64,000 nt of DNA from Rhynchopus euleeides (GCA_963210315.1 OY723284.1:496001-560000), one strand, 5' to 3'. Counted from the stretch's first letter, positions 19,152-31,542 are shown. A program made the numbers and translations. Notes: generated by a model from the sequence alone, not told the origin.

Positions 19152-20706
19152 ACAGTGAAAAAGATAGTTGGCAGCGCTTTGGGTGACAAACACAATCTAC
19201 CTTGCCTTGTTGTTATGACTGTGCGCACATTCACACCAAGCTTCATCAGCCAAACCACGTGAGGTTTGTCATCCGGGTTTGGCGCACACACAACGCCTTG
19301 TCTTTTAAACGTTCAATGGCATTGAATGCAACACTCACATCATCGATGCCAAGTGTTTCTCGTAGTATTTTTCGAGGGAAATCCCCCCAAAAAAGGATAA
19401 GGGCAGCAGTCCTTCGGGACGGGTGACTAGCGACACCCCCCTTAGCCAGCTACTCACTTAAACAGAAGTCACGGTGATTATGGTGTACGGAATTCTTGAA
19501 GCGATGTCTAGACAAACTGTGTGATTTCTAACCACAGAGGCAGTTAATCCACACATGCGGAGGGACTGCACTGAAGAGCTTCCCCCTCTGGTACGACAAT
19601 GTATGCGTTAGGAAGCGAAACAACGTGTGTGGATGAATTGTGCCAACCTGCTGAGAAGAACGATGTTTACCAATCCTTGCTGTTTCCCACCCTTTTTAGG
19701 TGAGTTAGGGTGAGTATCTTGCTGAGGTGTGAGGACGAACTGCGTCTATACTCCGTGAGAACAACGCCTTTTAGGCAACACAGTGTCCGTCACGGCCTGG
19801 TCGTCTTGTACGTCAGGCTGGAGGTTGAAAATGGGTACAGTGGCTGAATCTGGAGGTTGGGTGCGGGTTGTGTGTTCCGCATCATCCCTACAAACCAAAC
19901 CAAGCCGATTGACACCGAACATTTTGTCTGACCTGCACCCATTGTTTCCTGCCTGCCTGCCTGTGTTGTGCTGCACCTGTGCCTCCCTGTTCTGTATTTT
20001 GTACCCTCAGCGGGTTCACGATACAGGGCAGTCCACTCCCCCAAAAATCACGGTCTTGACGCCCATTCTATCCACTTTCAGTGGATGTGTTTGGTATTTC
20101 CGAATGGAATTTTCCAGCGTCAAGATTACAAGAACAGGGTCAGTCACTTCTACCGTAGCTGCGATGCCGGTAGTTGTGCAGAAATGATCTTTTCGACGGA
20201 CGCGACGCCTCCCCAGCTTGCCTGTGTCTGTGTTGCCATAGCCATGTGACAGATATTCACATAACGAATATACTGTCACACCGCAAGGGGCTTTGGACAA
20301 CGTTAAACAACAGTACACTTGCAGGTTTAGGTCAAAAATTCCAATTTCCGCTGGTCACGGGCCCCTTTCAAAACATTGACCACCTTTCGAGAATTTAGTT
20401 CTGCACCATGGATTCGAGGGACTGCGATGATTCGGAACCGAGGATGAAGACTACTGGGAAGGAACTGTGTGCTCTCTTGAAGCACTGGAATCGGCGAACT
20501 TGGACGGAACCTAAGCGCGACAGGTGAAGGGGCATCCCGAACAAAGGCATACAAAGTGGCTCTGGAGACATTGTTGCATCTGCGACACCCTGTCTTACAT
20601 CCCGCCTGGGCTCTGATCTTCACCTATAGCAATGACTAAATCCCTATCACGGGTACATGAAGCTTTTGTAGGTACATTTAAACTTGCGAACCTCTCAACG
20701 ACCTGT
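19152..20706. other. Gene-free region
   Basis: No supported gene or repeat family. Open frames here are short and without recognisable domains. Confidence 0.3.
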
Positions 20707-20708
20707 TA

Positions 20709-21070
20709 CTGGGGGGGGGCAAATACAAGCATACATGCTAATACAAGCATACATGCGAATACAAGCATATTTTGAAAATCCGGATTTATATAAAATTTTC
20801 AGGCTAATAGAAGCATATATGCTTCTATTAGCCTGGTAGAAAATATTGGGTATTTTTGGGGTTTTTGGGGGGTTTCCACCACAAAATTTCAATTTTTTCT
20901 ACCAGGCTAATACAAGCATATATGCTTGTATTAGCCTGGTCAACAAAAATTGGGTTTTTAGTATGCTTGTATTCGCAGTATAGCCATTTATAATTTTTCC
21001 AGAAAGCCCCGCATTATGCGAGCTGGCACGCTTAATACAAGCATATATGCTTGTATTTGCCCCCCCCCAG
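20709..21070. mobile_element. TA-flanked G-tract element with AATACAAGCATA words
   Basis: 362 bp flanked by TA (20707-20708 and 21071-21072), with TIRs CTGGGGGGGGGCAAATACAA. The interior is largely palindromic AATACAAGCATATATGCTTG words and a CTACCAGGCTAATA hairpin, and can fold along its length. It is non-coding and shares its tip sequence with 24616-26017. Confidence 0.8.
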
Positions 21071-21418
21071 TAATCGCCTTGTACCGAAATCTGACCCTGG
21101 GCTTCGGCCCTCACGGCATTCAGCGGGTGACCCGATGCCGGTGTGGATGGAGAAGTGCACAGTTCTGAAACAGTGTGTCGACGAATCCGAGGAATCCAAT
21201 CAGAGTAGTCCCGAGATGAAGTGGTGCAAGAACTCAAAAACTGTTTGCCTTTGGTCAAGGCCCCCTTTTCAAAAAATTGACCCGCGCAGTGGTGGCCAGT
21301 CCTGAGAACCAACAGTAGCATAAGCCTACGACTGGTCCAGGACGAGGCCGACCCTGTACATAGCCTGTGTATGACTACCCTGTCATACCAGGCTGCTGCT
21401 AGTTGGCCACAAGCCACT

Positions 21419-21735
21419 GGCAGAATTCTCAGAATTCCCCAGAATCTGACAGAATCTGTCAGAATTCTGTCAGAATTCTCAGAATCTGCAGAATTCTACA
21501 GAATTTCTCAGATTCTGCAGATTTTAAAAATCTGGAAATTCTGGGCATTTTTCTGTCAGAATTCTGTCAAACCATGGTATATCAAGTAAAAATACATGTA
21601 TAATAGTTGACATGCAAGTATTATACTTGTATTTTTACTTGATATACATGTATTTTACATGTATATTTCAGGCATATACATGTATTATACATGTATAATA
21701 CATGTATATACTTGTAGTTATACATGTAAAATTTA
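21419..21735. repeat. Adjacent TTCTG-word and ATACATGTAT-word arrays
   Basis: 21419-21565 repeats CAGAATTCTG-type words. 21575-21735 repeats ATACATGTAT, ACTTGATATACATG and TATAATACTTG words. The same pair of word families sits side by side at 10187-10465 and 10570-10945, joined at both loci by an AAACCATG/TTTGCATGG-like link. Confidence 0.6.
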
Positions 21736-23055
21736 CAAGATCCCACCGTGTAGGGTAGCCCCCCCCCCCTCCCCCCCCCGGCACGGAGAACCTTAACGTT
21801 CGACCCGAATTAGCCAGAGGCCTGGGGGGGGGGGGGGGAAGTGACACGGTATTGGCACGATTTTGACACAGATTCCTTTCTTCTTGACCTGCTGCTTCTA
21901 CCGCCAGTGGTCTGCTTGCCTTGATGCTTGATGCGGGTGTGGAGCACGTGTGAACACAAGCTACCGATCCTTGTCGGAACAACAAAAATGGGAACGATGC
22001 CTAATTCACAGGAACCCGTCATTAATCGTTGGCGATGTTGGATTAGCGGACCCGCATCGTACAGGAAGTCCACGAAAGACTAACGCACGAGAACTGATAC
22101 ACGAAGTCATTGATCGAGCATTGGCTGTCGGCTGCCCAGCGCGACCTCTGGCGGCCTCCCTGGTGGTCAGAGATGCCGATGGTGGCCCCGAGAACAAAAC
22201 GACGAGGCCCCAGCCCAATGCTGGGCAGGGGGGGTCTCCAAGGCCTGCGATTCGCTCATGTGTATCCGTGTCCGAACCATTTTGGGAACGAAAGTATCCC
22301 ACCCAAAATTGAGGAACATTTGTCAGTCCTGATGGCGGTGACTGTAGCAACGACACACGGAAAGGAAGCAGGGAAGGGGTGGGGGCAGGGGCGGGGGGCG
22401 GGTTGATGTGGGGTCTTGTTGAAAGCACCCAATCCTACACGCACCGTGCCTGCGTTGAAAGGCCTGGAAAAAAAAGACTGGAATAAAACTCAAAGAAGTC
22501 GCAGGAAACAAAAAGTCACGCAAGAAAATATTCAGCAGGATGTCCCGGGAACGGTGTTAGACCGTAATCACTTGTGTTTTTGGGGGCCTTCGCTCAGAAG
22601 TGCAGAGAAGTGAGGAAGGGTGGGCCGCTTCCCAACAACTGGCTGTTAGGTGGCACACTTGGACACACAACGTGACACTGAGCAAAGACACCCAAGAGCA
22701 CAAAGTTATCAAGGTGGTGTTGCGGGCGCGCTTGATATTGGGCGCACTGGGCATTGTGCGGGGAGGGGGTGTGATCGGTAAGTTGAAAGACAAATGCTGT
22801 TCTCGACAGGTTCAAAACTACTCAAAAATCAGGAAGTGCGCTACTTCCAAAAAGCTGAAAATCTGCAGTTGATATAACCTGGGTTTTTTGGGGGGTGTTC
22901 TCGCGATCGACGGATAACCGCTGGTTCCATACATCATAGTCTGGCAGAGTCTGCCAGACTTTTGGTCGGGGACCTCGATTTTTGACCTTTCTTGACATTT
23001 TTTGTAAAAGTCTGCCAGACTCGGAAAAAGTCAAAAAAAACTCAATAAAGTCAGG

Positions 23056-23138
23056 GGGGGTCTTCGCTCCGGGGTGATCGTCAGTGCATTTTTGTGCATT
23101 TGCTGTTGAATTAGACATAACGACCAGCGAAAACCCCC
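23056..23138. mobile_element. Shortened GGGGGTCTTCGCT MITE
   Basis: Same inverted tips as 19045-19151, in reverse orientation and about 25 bp shorter. The inner part (CGTCAGTGCATTTTTGTGCA) matches the complement of the other members. Confidence 0.55.
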
Positions 23139-23339
23139 AAGGAAAGAATCTTCTCTCCGAACCTGTACTGCTTCAAACACCCAACCCAAACCTGACCTTT
23201 CCCGGGGTTCTTCGAAGCGTCTCGCCTGAAGTGCAGAAAGAATGGTGGATCACAGGAGGAAAACAGGGTGGCGTGTAGCATTTCCTTCAATTGGTACACA
23301 CAAGAGAACCTGCCCTGCCCAGCAACTGCAAAAAATGCC

Positions 23340-23480
23340 AGGCTACTTTTCGTTGAGCGCACGCTCCCGTGTCAAAGGCTGTGAAAGCCCCTGTGAAGTG
23401 GCGTCAAGGTGATCCTCACAAAGCTTCAGTCGTGCGATTTCCTTCGTTAGTTAGCTACATCGCCACGCTTCGTCGCTCGT
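23340..23480. repeat. Dispersed repeat (SINE-like), copy
   Basis: Shares TTGAGCGCACRCT, AAGGCTGTG, CCCTGTGAAGTGGC, AAGCTTCAGTCGT and a final CGCTTCGTCGCTCGT with 53525-53700, 54003-54170 and a decayed copy at 510-700. No RNA polymerase III box or tail could be assigned, so SINE is only a guess. Confidence 0.5.
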
Positions 23481-24021
23481 CACTGGTACCAAATACTCAT
23501 CAAACACGGGTTCCCCGCCCACACAGTGCGGGTCCAGCGTGTCCGATGATGGCAGAAGCCACAAAACAGGCGACTGGCACAGCAAGAATGCTGTCCAGGC
23601 CCGGGCGCCCAACTATCGCTTCAGCTTTTTTGAGGTTTGGAGGACAGAGGCTACAGATGGGTGGGTGAGGAGAGAGGGAGAGAGACGGGGGGAAGAGAAA
23701 GGGGGAGAGAAGGAAGAAAAGGAGCCCATAGTGATGTTCCTAAGGAGCGTGGAGGGGGGGTTTGCCGGAAATTTCGCTTTATAGCTGTGGCGCAGGGGGT
23801 GGAGGGTGGGGCGGGATGGGATGGGGGGGCCTTCGCTCTGTGTATGTCAAAACTGTGTCAGTTCTTGTCTCCGCTTTTTTGTGAAGGCGGCTCACTTTTC
23901 TGCACTGAGCGTTCGCCACTGAGCAAATTGGCCCCCACTGAGTGGGCCCCAAAATTCCGCCGGGGGAAAGCACGGCCCGTCAGTCCCTCTCTTCTTCTCC
24001 GGCTTGAGTTCAGCAGAGATA

Positions 24022-24323
24022 CACGGTGTACTCCAGCCAGGAGTCCGGGAACCCCCCCTTAATGGGCGAATTAGCGGGAGTCTTTGGGGGTCTTCGCTGG
24101 CCGTTGTTTCTTCGTCAATCTTCGTCAGTTCGCCAGCCAATTCGACAGCTAATGCACCAAAATGAACTGGCGATCACCCCGCAGCGGAGACCCCCTTTCG
24201 CCTAAAATAGGGCGGAAAATAGACTCCCCGCTAGTGCCAAAAACTCCCGCTAGCGGGAGTCTCGACTCCCACTCGTTGAGACTCCCGAAAAGGGTTACCC
24301 GACCCCCGCTGGAGTCCACCGTT
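24022..24323. mobile_element. Non-autonomous copy of the two-gene transposon family
   Basis: About 300 bp from CACGGTGTACTCCAGC to GCTGGAGTCCACCGT, with ACTCCCGCTAGCGGGAGTCT palindromes near the right end. These are the same tips and subterminal palindromes as 3091-6578. A GGGGGTCTTCGCT MITE (24086-24195) is inserted inside it. Confidence 0.7.
24086..24195. mobile_element. 110-bp GGGGGTCTTCGCT MITE inserted in the TIR element
   Basis: Full-length member with TTT on both sides, nested in the element at 24022-24323. Confidence 0.7.
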
Positions 24324-24615
24324 GTAGGGTACGAGCAAGGCACCCTTCGGGGTGCGTGTAGGAACAGCTCTTCTGGGAGGCCCCAAAATGTGACATTTTT
24401 TGAAGAGGGGGTGGTGGTGGCGGGAGGCGCAGCCGATGCAATTTTGTTACTGTATAAAACAGTGAGAGCACACTGCCCGACGTGAGAGCGGAAAGCAAAG
24501 CGAGCCCTACCAGCTGCGGCAAATATCTGCCAACACGCAGCCCCATCATTCAGGAAAACAGTTTCGGGGGGGGGGGTAAAGAGTAGAATGTAGAATTGAT
24601 TGTTCCACGGTATTA

Positions 24616-26017
24616 CTGGGGGGGGGCAAATAGTTGTGGGGGGGGCAAATAATAGCGGGGGGTCAAATAATAGAGGGGTATGGAAACCGGCGGTTTTGGC
24701 GGCGCACCTGGCCGAATACCGTCACTCAAGTTATGTTGGTGGGGTAAAATATTGGTGGGGTAAATATGTTGGTGGGGTACTAATTTGGTGGATTTGGGGC
24801 TCTGAAAAAAGGTTGGTGGGTTATTACCCCACCAACATTATTACCCCAGGGCGCGTTGTACTTGGCAATTTTTTTCTGGCACGTGGGGATTTGGACCCCC
24901 TGCCCGCCCACCCCGACTGCGCGTACGCATATGCGTACGCCGTCCGCACTTTCTGTGAAACCGCGCTGCGTACGCGTACGCAGAAATTGCGTACGGCTGG
25001 TATTCCAGGTCTCTCAACACAGTAGGCCACCCAGTAGGTGGCTGAGCCGTGGCCTTTGCTCTTGCCTTTCACAGACGGTTCCTTCGCGCACAAGTGCAAA
25101 AGGTACGACTACCGACTCAAAGGCTGCTGAGGTCGACGACCGATTTGGTGTGCGGACATGGCCGTCTCATGTGCTACATAGACTGCCGTATGCAGGCGCC
25201 GTACGCCCACGGGTACGCCGTACGCATTTTCTGGAAAACGTAGCCATCAGCCGGGCCCCTTGGGTGTTCGCCACGAAAACGGTAGTCAGCGATGCGCATT
25301 GGGGTAATAAATTGGTGGGGTAGATTTGTTGGTGGGGTACTAATTTGGTGGATTTGGGGGTTCTGGAAGAAGTTGGTGGGTTATTACCCCACCAACATTA
25401 CTTGAGTGACGGTAATTGAGGGGGGTGTGAGTCTGTTTTTTGCATCCGTAAGTGGTGCTCGCAGGCACCCCATAGCCAAAATGACCCCACCACGATCCGC
25501 ACAGATCCCAAACGTTCAAAAGAACGGGGTTTTGGACACCCATCACCAGTCCCTGAACCAGACCCAGGTTTCATGGGTGAAGCTTGGTACCTCTACCACC
25601 ATGACCCACTACGATCTGCACAAATTCCAAACGTTCCGAGGAATATCGGGGTTTTGGAACACCCAAAGAGGGGGTCCCGCTGGGTGGGTAGCTGGGGTGT
25701 TCGCTGCCCCCAGTCACATCCTCTGAGGATCAGCCTCTGACCCACATTTCTAGATGAAGTTTGGCACATCGACCCAGCTGATTTGGAAAATCGTGGATTT
25801 TTTTGGCATATAAGACCGCTCAGCCCCGCCAAACTCGGATCAAATCAGGTGGTCGACCGACAAAACGACCCCACTCCGAGCCGCACAGATGCCAAATTCA
25901 AGAGCGCGAAATTTCCACCCCCCAAAAAGCAAATAGTGGAGGGGGTCCGAAAACCCCCATTTTCGTCGGCTGGCACGGTGAATAATAGAGGGGCCCTCTA
26001 GTATTTGCCCCCCCCAG
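24616..26017. mobile_element. TA-flanked G-tract element, composite
   Basis: 1,402 bp flanked by TA, with inverted tips CTGGGGGGGGCAAATA. A second TA-flanked element (24719-25412) is nested inside. The right part (25440-25900) carries two to three units of the roughly 190-bp satellite of 38280-39290 in inverted orientation. An AAAACAGTTTCGGGGGGG stretch lies just outside both ends (about 24553 and 26019). No transposase gene is seen. Confidence 0.7.
24719..25412. mobile_element. Nested TA-flanked element with CCGTCACTCAAGT ends
   Basis: 694 bp with tips CCGTCACTCAAGT and its inverse, TA on both sides, then a long inverted/direct mixture of TTGGTGGGGTA words in both arms. The centre holds GCGTACGC palindromes (24920-25230). 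It is non-coding. Confidence 0.7.
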
Positions 26018-26046
26018 TAAAAACAGTTTCGGGGGGGTGGGGTGGG

Positions 26047-26145
26047 GAGGGTGGGGTTGTATGTGGAGGAAGCGTCAAAGGCAGCAAACAAAAAAGGAAA
26101 AATCATCAGAGCGGTTGTAGATGTGAAGTAAAAAGGGGCGCTTTC
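26047..26145. repeat. Dispersed repeat shared with the 3' flank of the retroelement
   Basis: Read on the minus strand it matches 42165-42250: AGAAAGCGCCC, TACAACCGCTCTGATGA, TTTCC and a TTGACGCT core. The TTGCGTTGACGCT core also occurs at 46647, 53356 and 52088. It may be a solo end of the retroelement family or an independent dispersed repeat. Confidence 0.5.
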
Positions 26146-26149
26146 TGGT

Positions 26150-27629
26150 CCCGGAAAATCCCAAGCAAGGCTTGGTCTGTCCCGATGACAACCCCGTCTC
26201 TCTGCAATCAGGATCAGGGGGGGAAGGGCAGGCGAGGTGTTCAACGTTTTTTTAACGCAATATTCCCTCTTCGAACTTCTTGCGGAAGCTTGAATGGTAG
26301 GGCTGATGCCCGAAAAAAGGATTACCGGGTTTCTTTTGTTTTGTTTGTGCAACCTTCTGGTCACCTGCACGTTGGGGCGTGGAGTGTAGGTAGGTGAACA
26401 AAACATTGCACCCACTGCAACCTTTTTAGTTCGTGAACGCCTTCCGTGCAGGGCTTTCCCTAAATCGGCACCCGTCTCCCGAGGTTTTCAAAATCTGCCT
26501 CCCCCCCCCTTTTTTTGCAGGCTATTATTTCCCTGTTTCCCCCCTTTTTTTGCAGGCGAGTTGTCAAGGCAGGAATGGACACCCTACTTGACTAAAGTGG
26601 CTGTCAAAAAAATCTTCGGAATGGGTGTGCGCAAATATTGCAAAAGAACACCTTTTTTGGGGTGTTCGCCGTCCTGGGCGCGCAAAAAAGGTTCCCATGG
26701 GAGACCATGCGGCTTTTTATCTTCCCAGGCTCTCTGGGTTCAGGTGAGTACCAGGGATTATTCAGCATTTTCTGGCACATCGTGTCAATAGCTTGATCAC
26801 GTGTCGCCGGATGCTGCAATCCTGAAGCAAAATCAGAGCAATCTCTAGGGTGGACGACTCGCCCAACTTTTCAGCTAAGCTACTGTGACAAAAAATATTG
26901 GCTTCAAAAAAAGAAATTCCTGGGTTTCTCGGCCACTTTTGAGGTAATTGCGCGACAGTCCTGAAGTTGGGAACCCCAAATGTGGAAAAGCAACACCGAA
27001 AACTCGATTTTCGGGCCCCACACTGTAGACACAATGTGAATTTTCGGGGGTACCTGGGACCCCCCGTGTTTAAGTCCCCCCCCTGGAGGCGACTTTCGGC
27101 CAGGGGGGGGCTTAAACACGGGGGTGGCACGGTGGAGACCAAGAAGACCTCTTCCGCTTCCGTCGTATGGGGGTGATTCCGGTCCGGATGGACTTTTGGC
27201 ACCCCACTTTACGACTCTGACAGCACCTGGAGGGCACCAGGTGGCCTAGCGGCCACCTGATGACCCTCCAGACCAGCCCACTCCCGTGTTTAGGTCCACC
27301 TGTGCTTAAGTCCCCCCTGGGGGGACTTTTACACGGGTGGTCCCAGGTACGAGCAGTGATCTCGTGCCAGGGCTGGCATGGCCCGACCTCAACATTTTCC
27401 CATCACATGTTGTGGAGAGGCCAGACTATATTCAGTAGACTTTGGGTTTTTGAGTTCGGCCGGGTGAAAATGCGGCGCAGCGTGCGAAAATCCAACGCCA
27501 CCACGAGAGGCAGGTGGATGAAGCTTGATGACTCAGTCGCGCCGAATCGTACCCAAGTGAAGGACTATCCCCTGGAATGCGACACAGCACCAACCGGTGT
27601 GAGACGTGCCTTCAAAATCCTGAAGGATG
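26150..27629. other. Gene-free region
   Basis: No gene is supported. 27050-27130 and 27290-27340 contain inverted and direct CCCGTGTTTAAGTCCCCCC-like words, which look like small hairpin repeats. Confidence 0.35.
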
Positions 27630-29965
27630 TTCACCGACCAATAAAGCGACCAGATGGCGGTCCCAAATTTGGGACCGACCCATAAAGCGACCAGATGGTG
27701 GTCTCAAATTTGGGACCGACCGATAAAGCGACCAGATGGTGGTCCCAAATATGGGACCGACCGAAAAATTGACCAGAGGGCGGTCCCAAATTTGGGACCG
27801 ACCGAGAAAGCGACCAGATGGTGGTCCCACAATTGGGACCGACCAAAAAAGCGACCAGATGGCGGTCCCAAAATTGGGACCGACCGAGAAAGCGACCAGA
27901 TGGTGGTCCCAAATTTGGGACCGACCCATAAAGCGACCAGATGGCGGTCCCAATTTGGGACCGACCGAGAAAGCGACCAGATGGTGGTCCCAAATTTGGG
28001 ACCGACCAATAAAGCGACCAGATGGTGGTCCCACAATTGGGACCGACCAAAAAAGCGACCAGATGGCGGTCCCAAAATTGGGACCGACCGAGAAAGCGAC
28101 CAGATGGCGGTCCCAAATTTGGGACCGACCGAAAAATTGACCAGATGGCGGTCCCAAATTTGGGACCGACCGAGAAAGCGACCAGATGGTGGTCCCAAAT
28201 TTGGGACCGCCATCTGGTCGCTTTATTGGTCGGTCCCAAATTTGGGACCGCCATCGGGTCAATTTTTCGGTCGGTCCCAAATTTGGGACCGCCATCTGGT
28301 CGCTTTCTCGGTCGGTCCCAAATTTGGGACCACCATCTGGTCGCTTTAGGGGTCGGTCCCAAATTTGGGACCGCCATCGGGTCAATTTTTCGGTCGGTCC
28401 CAAATTTGGGACCGCCATCTGGTCGCTTTCTCGGTCGGTCCCAAATTTGGGACCACCATCTGGTCGCTTTGTTGGTCGGTCCCAAATTTGGGACCACCAT
28501 CTGGTCGCTTTACGGGTCGGTCCCAAATTTGGGACCGCCATCTGGCCAATTTTTCGGTCGGTCCCAAATTTGGGACCACCATCTGGTCGCTTTCTCGGTC
28601 GGTCCCAAATTTGGGACCGCCATCTGGTCGCTTTGTTGGTCGGTCCCAAATTTGGGACCGCCATCTGGTCGCTTTCTCGGTCGGTCCCAAATTTGGGACC
28701 ACCATCTGGTCGCTTTGTTGGTCGGTCCCAAATTTGGGACCACCATCTGGTCGCTTTGTTGGTCGGTCCCAAATTTGGGACCACCATCTGGTCGCTTTGT
28801 TGGTCGGTCCCAAATTTGGGACCACCATCTGGTCGCTTTATGGGTCGGTCCCAAAATTGGGACCACCATCTGGTCGCTTTACGGGTCGGTCCCAAATTTG
28901 GGACCGCCATCTGGTCAATTTTTCGGTCGGTCCCAAATTTGGGACCACCATCTGGTCGCTTTATGGGTCGGTCCCAAATTTGGGACCACCATCTGGTCGC
29001 TTTAGGGGTCGGTCCCAAATTTGGGACCGCCATCGGGTCAATTTTTCGGTCGGTCCCAAATTTGGGACCGCCATCTGGTCGCTTTCTCGGTCGGTCCCAA
29101 ATTTGGGACCACCATCTGGTCGCTTTAGGGGTCGGTCCCAAATTTGGGACCGCCATCGGGTCAATTTTTCGGTCGGTCCCAAATTTGGGACCGCCATCTG
29201 GTCGCTTTCTCGGTCGGTCCCAAATTTGGGACCACCATCTGGTCGCTTTGTTGGTCGGTCCCAAATTTGGGACCACCATCTGGTCGCTTTACGGGTCGGT
29301 CCCAAATTTGGGACCGCCATCTGGCCAATTTTTCGGTCGGTCCCAAATTTGGGACCACCATCTGGTCGCTTTCTCGGTCGGTCCCAAATTTGGGACCGCC
29401 ATCTGGTCGCTTTGTTGGTCGGTCCCAAATTTGGGACCGCCATCTGGTCGCTTTCTCGGTCGGTCCCAAATTTGGGACCACCATCTGGTCGCTTTGTTGG
29501 TCGGTCCCAAATTTGGGACCACCATCTGGTCGCTTTGTTGGTCGGTCCCAAATTTGGGACCACCATCTGGTCGCTTTGTTGGTCGGTCCCAAATTTGGGA
29601 CCACCATCTGGTCGCTTTATGGGTCGGTCCCAAAATTGGGACCACCATCTGGTCGCTTTACGGGTCGGTCCCAAATTTGGGACCGCCATCTGGTCAATTT
29701 TTCGGTCGGTCCCAAATTTGGGACCACCATCTGGTCGCTTTATGGGTCGGTCCCAAAATTGGGACCACCATCTGGTCGCTTTACGGGTCGGTCCCAAATT
29801 TGGGACCGCCATCTGGTCAATTTTTCGGTCGGTCCCAAAATTGGGACCACCATCTGGTCGCTTTGTTGGTCGGTCCCAAATTTGGGACCGCCATCTGGTC
29901 GCTTTGTTAGTCGGTCCCTAATTTGGGACCACCATCTGGTCCATTTTTCGGTGGGTCCCAAGTTT
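27630..29965. repeat. 41-bp satellite array with an orientation switch
   Basis: About 57 units of 41 bp, each containing the palindrome GGTCCCAAATTTGGGACC plus a variable link such as CGACC(C/A)ATAAAGC. Units run in one orientation from 27630 to about 28208 and in the other to 29965, pivoting on one central palindrome. In the second half a 779-bp block (19 units) is repeated, starting near 28365 and 29144. All six frames stay open because the unit lacks stops, so the long apparent proteins (repeating VGPKFGT-like or NLGPT-like words) are not genes. Confidence 0.9.
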
Positions 29966-30299
29966 GGGATGAGGAACTCCGTGGGCACCATTGGTCGCCC
30001 TTCGGTCGCCACCTGTTCAGACCCCTTTTCAGGGGATTTGAGCCCCAGAGAGACCTCCTGGACCGGTTTTCTGGTGTTTTATGCTCTTCCCGACCCTGTC
30101 CTGGCCCACAATGTGGTCTGGAGCGAGGTTCTGCTGATTTCCGCCTGATGCGGACCCTCCTTTGGGGTCCTCCATTTATTTTGCGTCTGACCGTCGCCTT
30201 CCCCACCTAGTTCACGAGGGCAAGGTGAAAAACCGTTTTTTAACCCCAAAAATGGCATTTCCCGGGTGGCGACCTCTGGCGACCTCTGAAAAATGTGCC
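29966..30299. other. Spacer after the satellite
   Basis: No gene or repeat is supported. This is a short stretch between the satellite and the retroelement relic. Confidence 0.3.
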
Positions 30300-31540
30300 C
30301 AAAAAGTGATTTTTGGGACCTTGCGGACCTCGAAAACACAAAGGGAAAAAAAATATTTTTTGTCACACCCCCTCTTGGGGCGGTACGCCAGTCTACTAAC
30401 CTGGAGTCCACCCCCGATGACTTGGGCACTGTGAATGCGCCCAGCACAACTTTTACTGGGAAAGGAGGGGAGGATATCACACCACACTTTAAAAGAGGTT
30501 TTTTGTGTTTAAGCATGTGCCTCGAGACTGCCCTTCTCAGGGACTCGTCCTCCATATCCACGCCCTCCCTGAAGTTGCTCCGAAACGTAGTCGGGCATGT
30601 TAACATTTTAAAAAGAAACGGAAGGATGGGGGGACACGCAGGGAGTACAAGAAAGTTCTCCAGTATCACCCGAGACGAGGAGATGGGGGCCAGCGGCAGG
30701 CGGCAAACCTTCACCCGCGGCAGGGACCTGCGAGGCGCCCCCGGTGTAGAGGACGTGGACTCACTTTGGACCACGTTTCCCTCGTACGCCGGAAAAAAAT
30801 CGGGCCCGAAATCATCCGGGGGGTCGTACCGCACTCCCCAACCCTTCACTCGAGACCCTCCGCCAGCATGGCCGAGAGGGCTAGGGACTCCCGCGCCGCC
30901 GGGAGATCCTCCAGAGGAAGATAGTGCAACAGACTCGCCACACTGGAGTGGCGAGAGATGCACAGCAGCTTCTCCAGAGAGACCCCCCGGCGGAAGAGGT
31001 CCACCAGCGCCCCCCGCCGGACGGAGTGGACCGACAGGGAGGGGTTCACGCGTTTGATAACGCGGGCGAACAACCCGTGGGGGAAAGGGAACAGGCGGCT
31101 TCCGTTTGTGGGGTCGGGGGGGGCCAGCATCTGCAACATCTGCCGGGAGGCAGCAGGCAGAGCCAACAATGTCACCCGACCCTCCTGAAAAGGGTCGGAC
31201 TTCGTCCCCGACCAATCCACCACAAGTTCCTGGCCGCGGAAGCGGACCCTGTCCCAACGCAACGCCCGGACATCCCCTCCCCTTGCCGCCCCCACCCACA
31301 TCACCTCGAAGGCGAGGGCAACCAAACAGGACGGTGCCGCTGCCACGCAGGCCTGCAACTCCACCCAGGACATGGGGGGGGCCTGCTTCTGGGGGCGCTT
31401 CGCGCCCAGGCGACGAAACGACCTCTCCAGGTCCTGCAACATGGGGGGTGTATCTTGGGGGAGGAGACCCGACCGCTTCAGAGAGGCCTTCAGCGCCTGC
31501 AGGTATTGCAGTCCCGATGACACCGATAGGCCCCCCCAAA
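30300..31540 (-). mobile_element. Fossil tyrosine-recombinase retroelement fragment
   Basis: Reading on the minus strand, a tyrosine-recombinase domain (31540 to about 30846, with conserved HSVRRG and SRHSS motifs) is followed by the beginning of a reverse-transcriptase domain (FTVPKSSG-like motif, about 30430). The order matches the fuller element at 42282-46200. It is broken, lacking most of the RT and any gag-like region, with several breaks. The divergence of its recombinase from the fuller element suggests it is an older or separate lineage. Confidence 0.7.
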
Positions 31541-31542
31541 AT

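Larger units (their letters stand above)
21740..24021. other. Gene-free region with MITE fragments
   Basis: No gene is supported. It contains G runs (21760-21840), a GTGTGGAGCAC(A/G)TGTGAACAC stretch (21935-21960) that recurs at 52128-52150, a TCTGGCAGAGTCTGCCAGAC palindrome (22940-22960), a shortened MITE (23056-23138), a dispersed repeat (23340-23480) and a GA-rich run (23660-23720). Confidence 0.4.

Noticed and set aside
27612-30148. Several very long open frames (up to 574 codons) on both strands with repeating VGPKFGT or NLGPT words
   Set aside because: They are translations of a 41-bp satellite whose unit has no stop codons. All frames are open and there is no codon bias or domain.
30079-31539. 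A 486-codon minus-strand frame covering the retroelement relic
   Set aside because: Its upstream part is a shadow of the recombinase read in another frame. Only the RT-like end is meaningful, and it is described with the fossil element.
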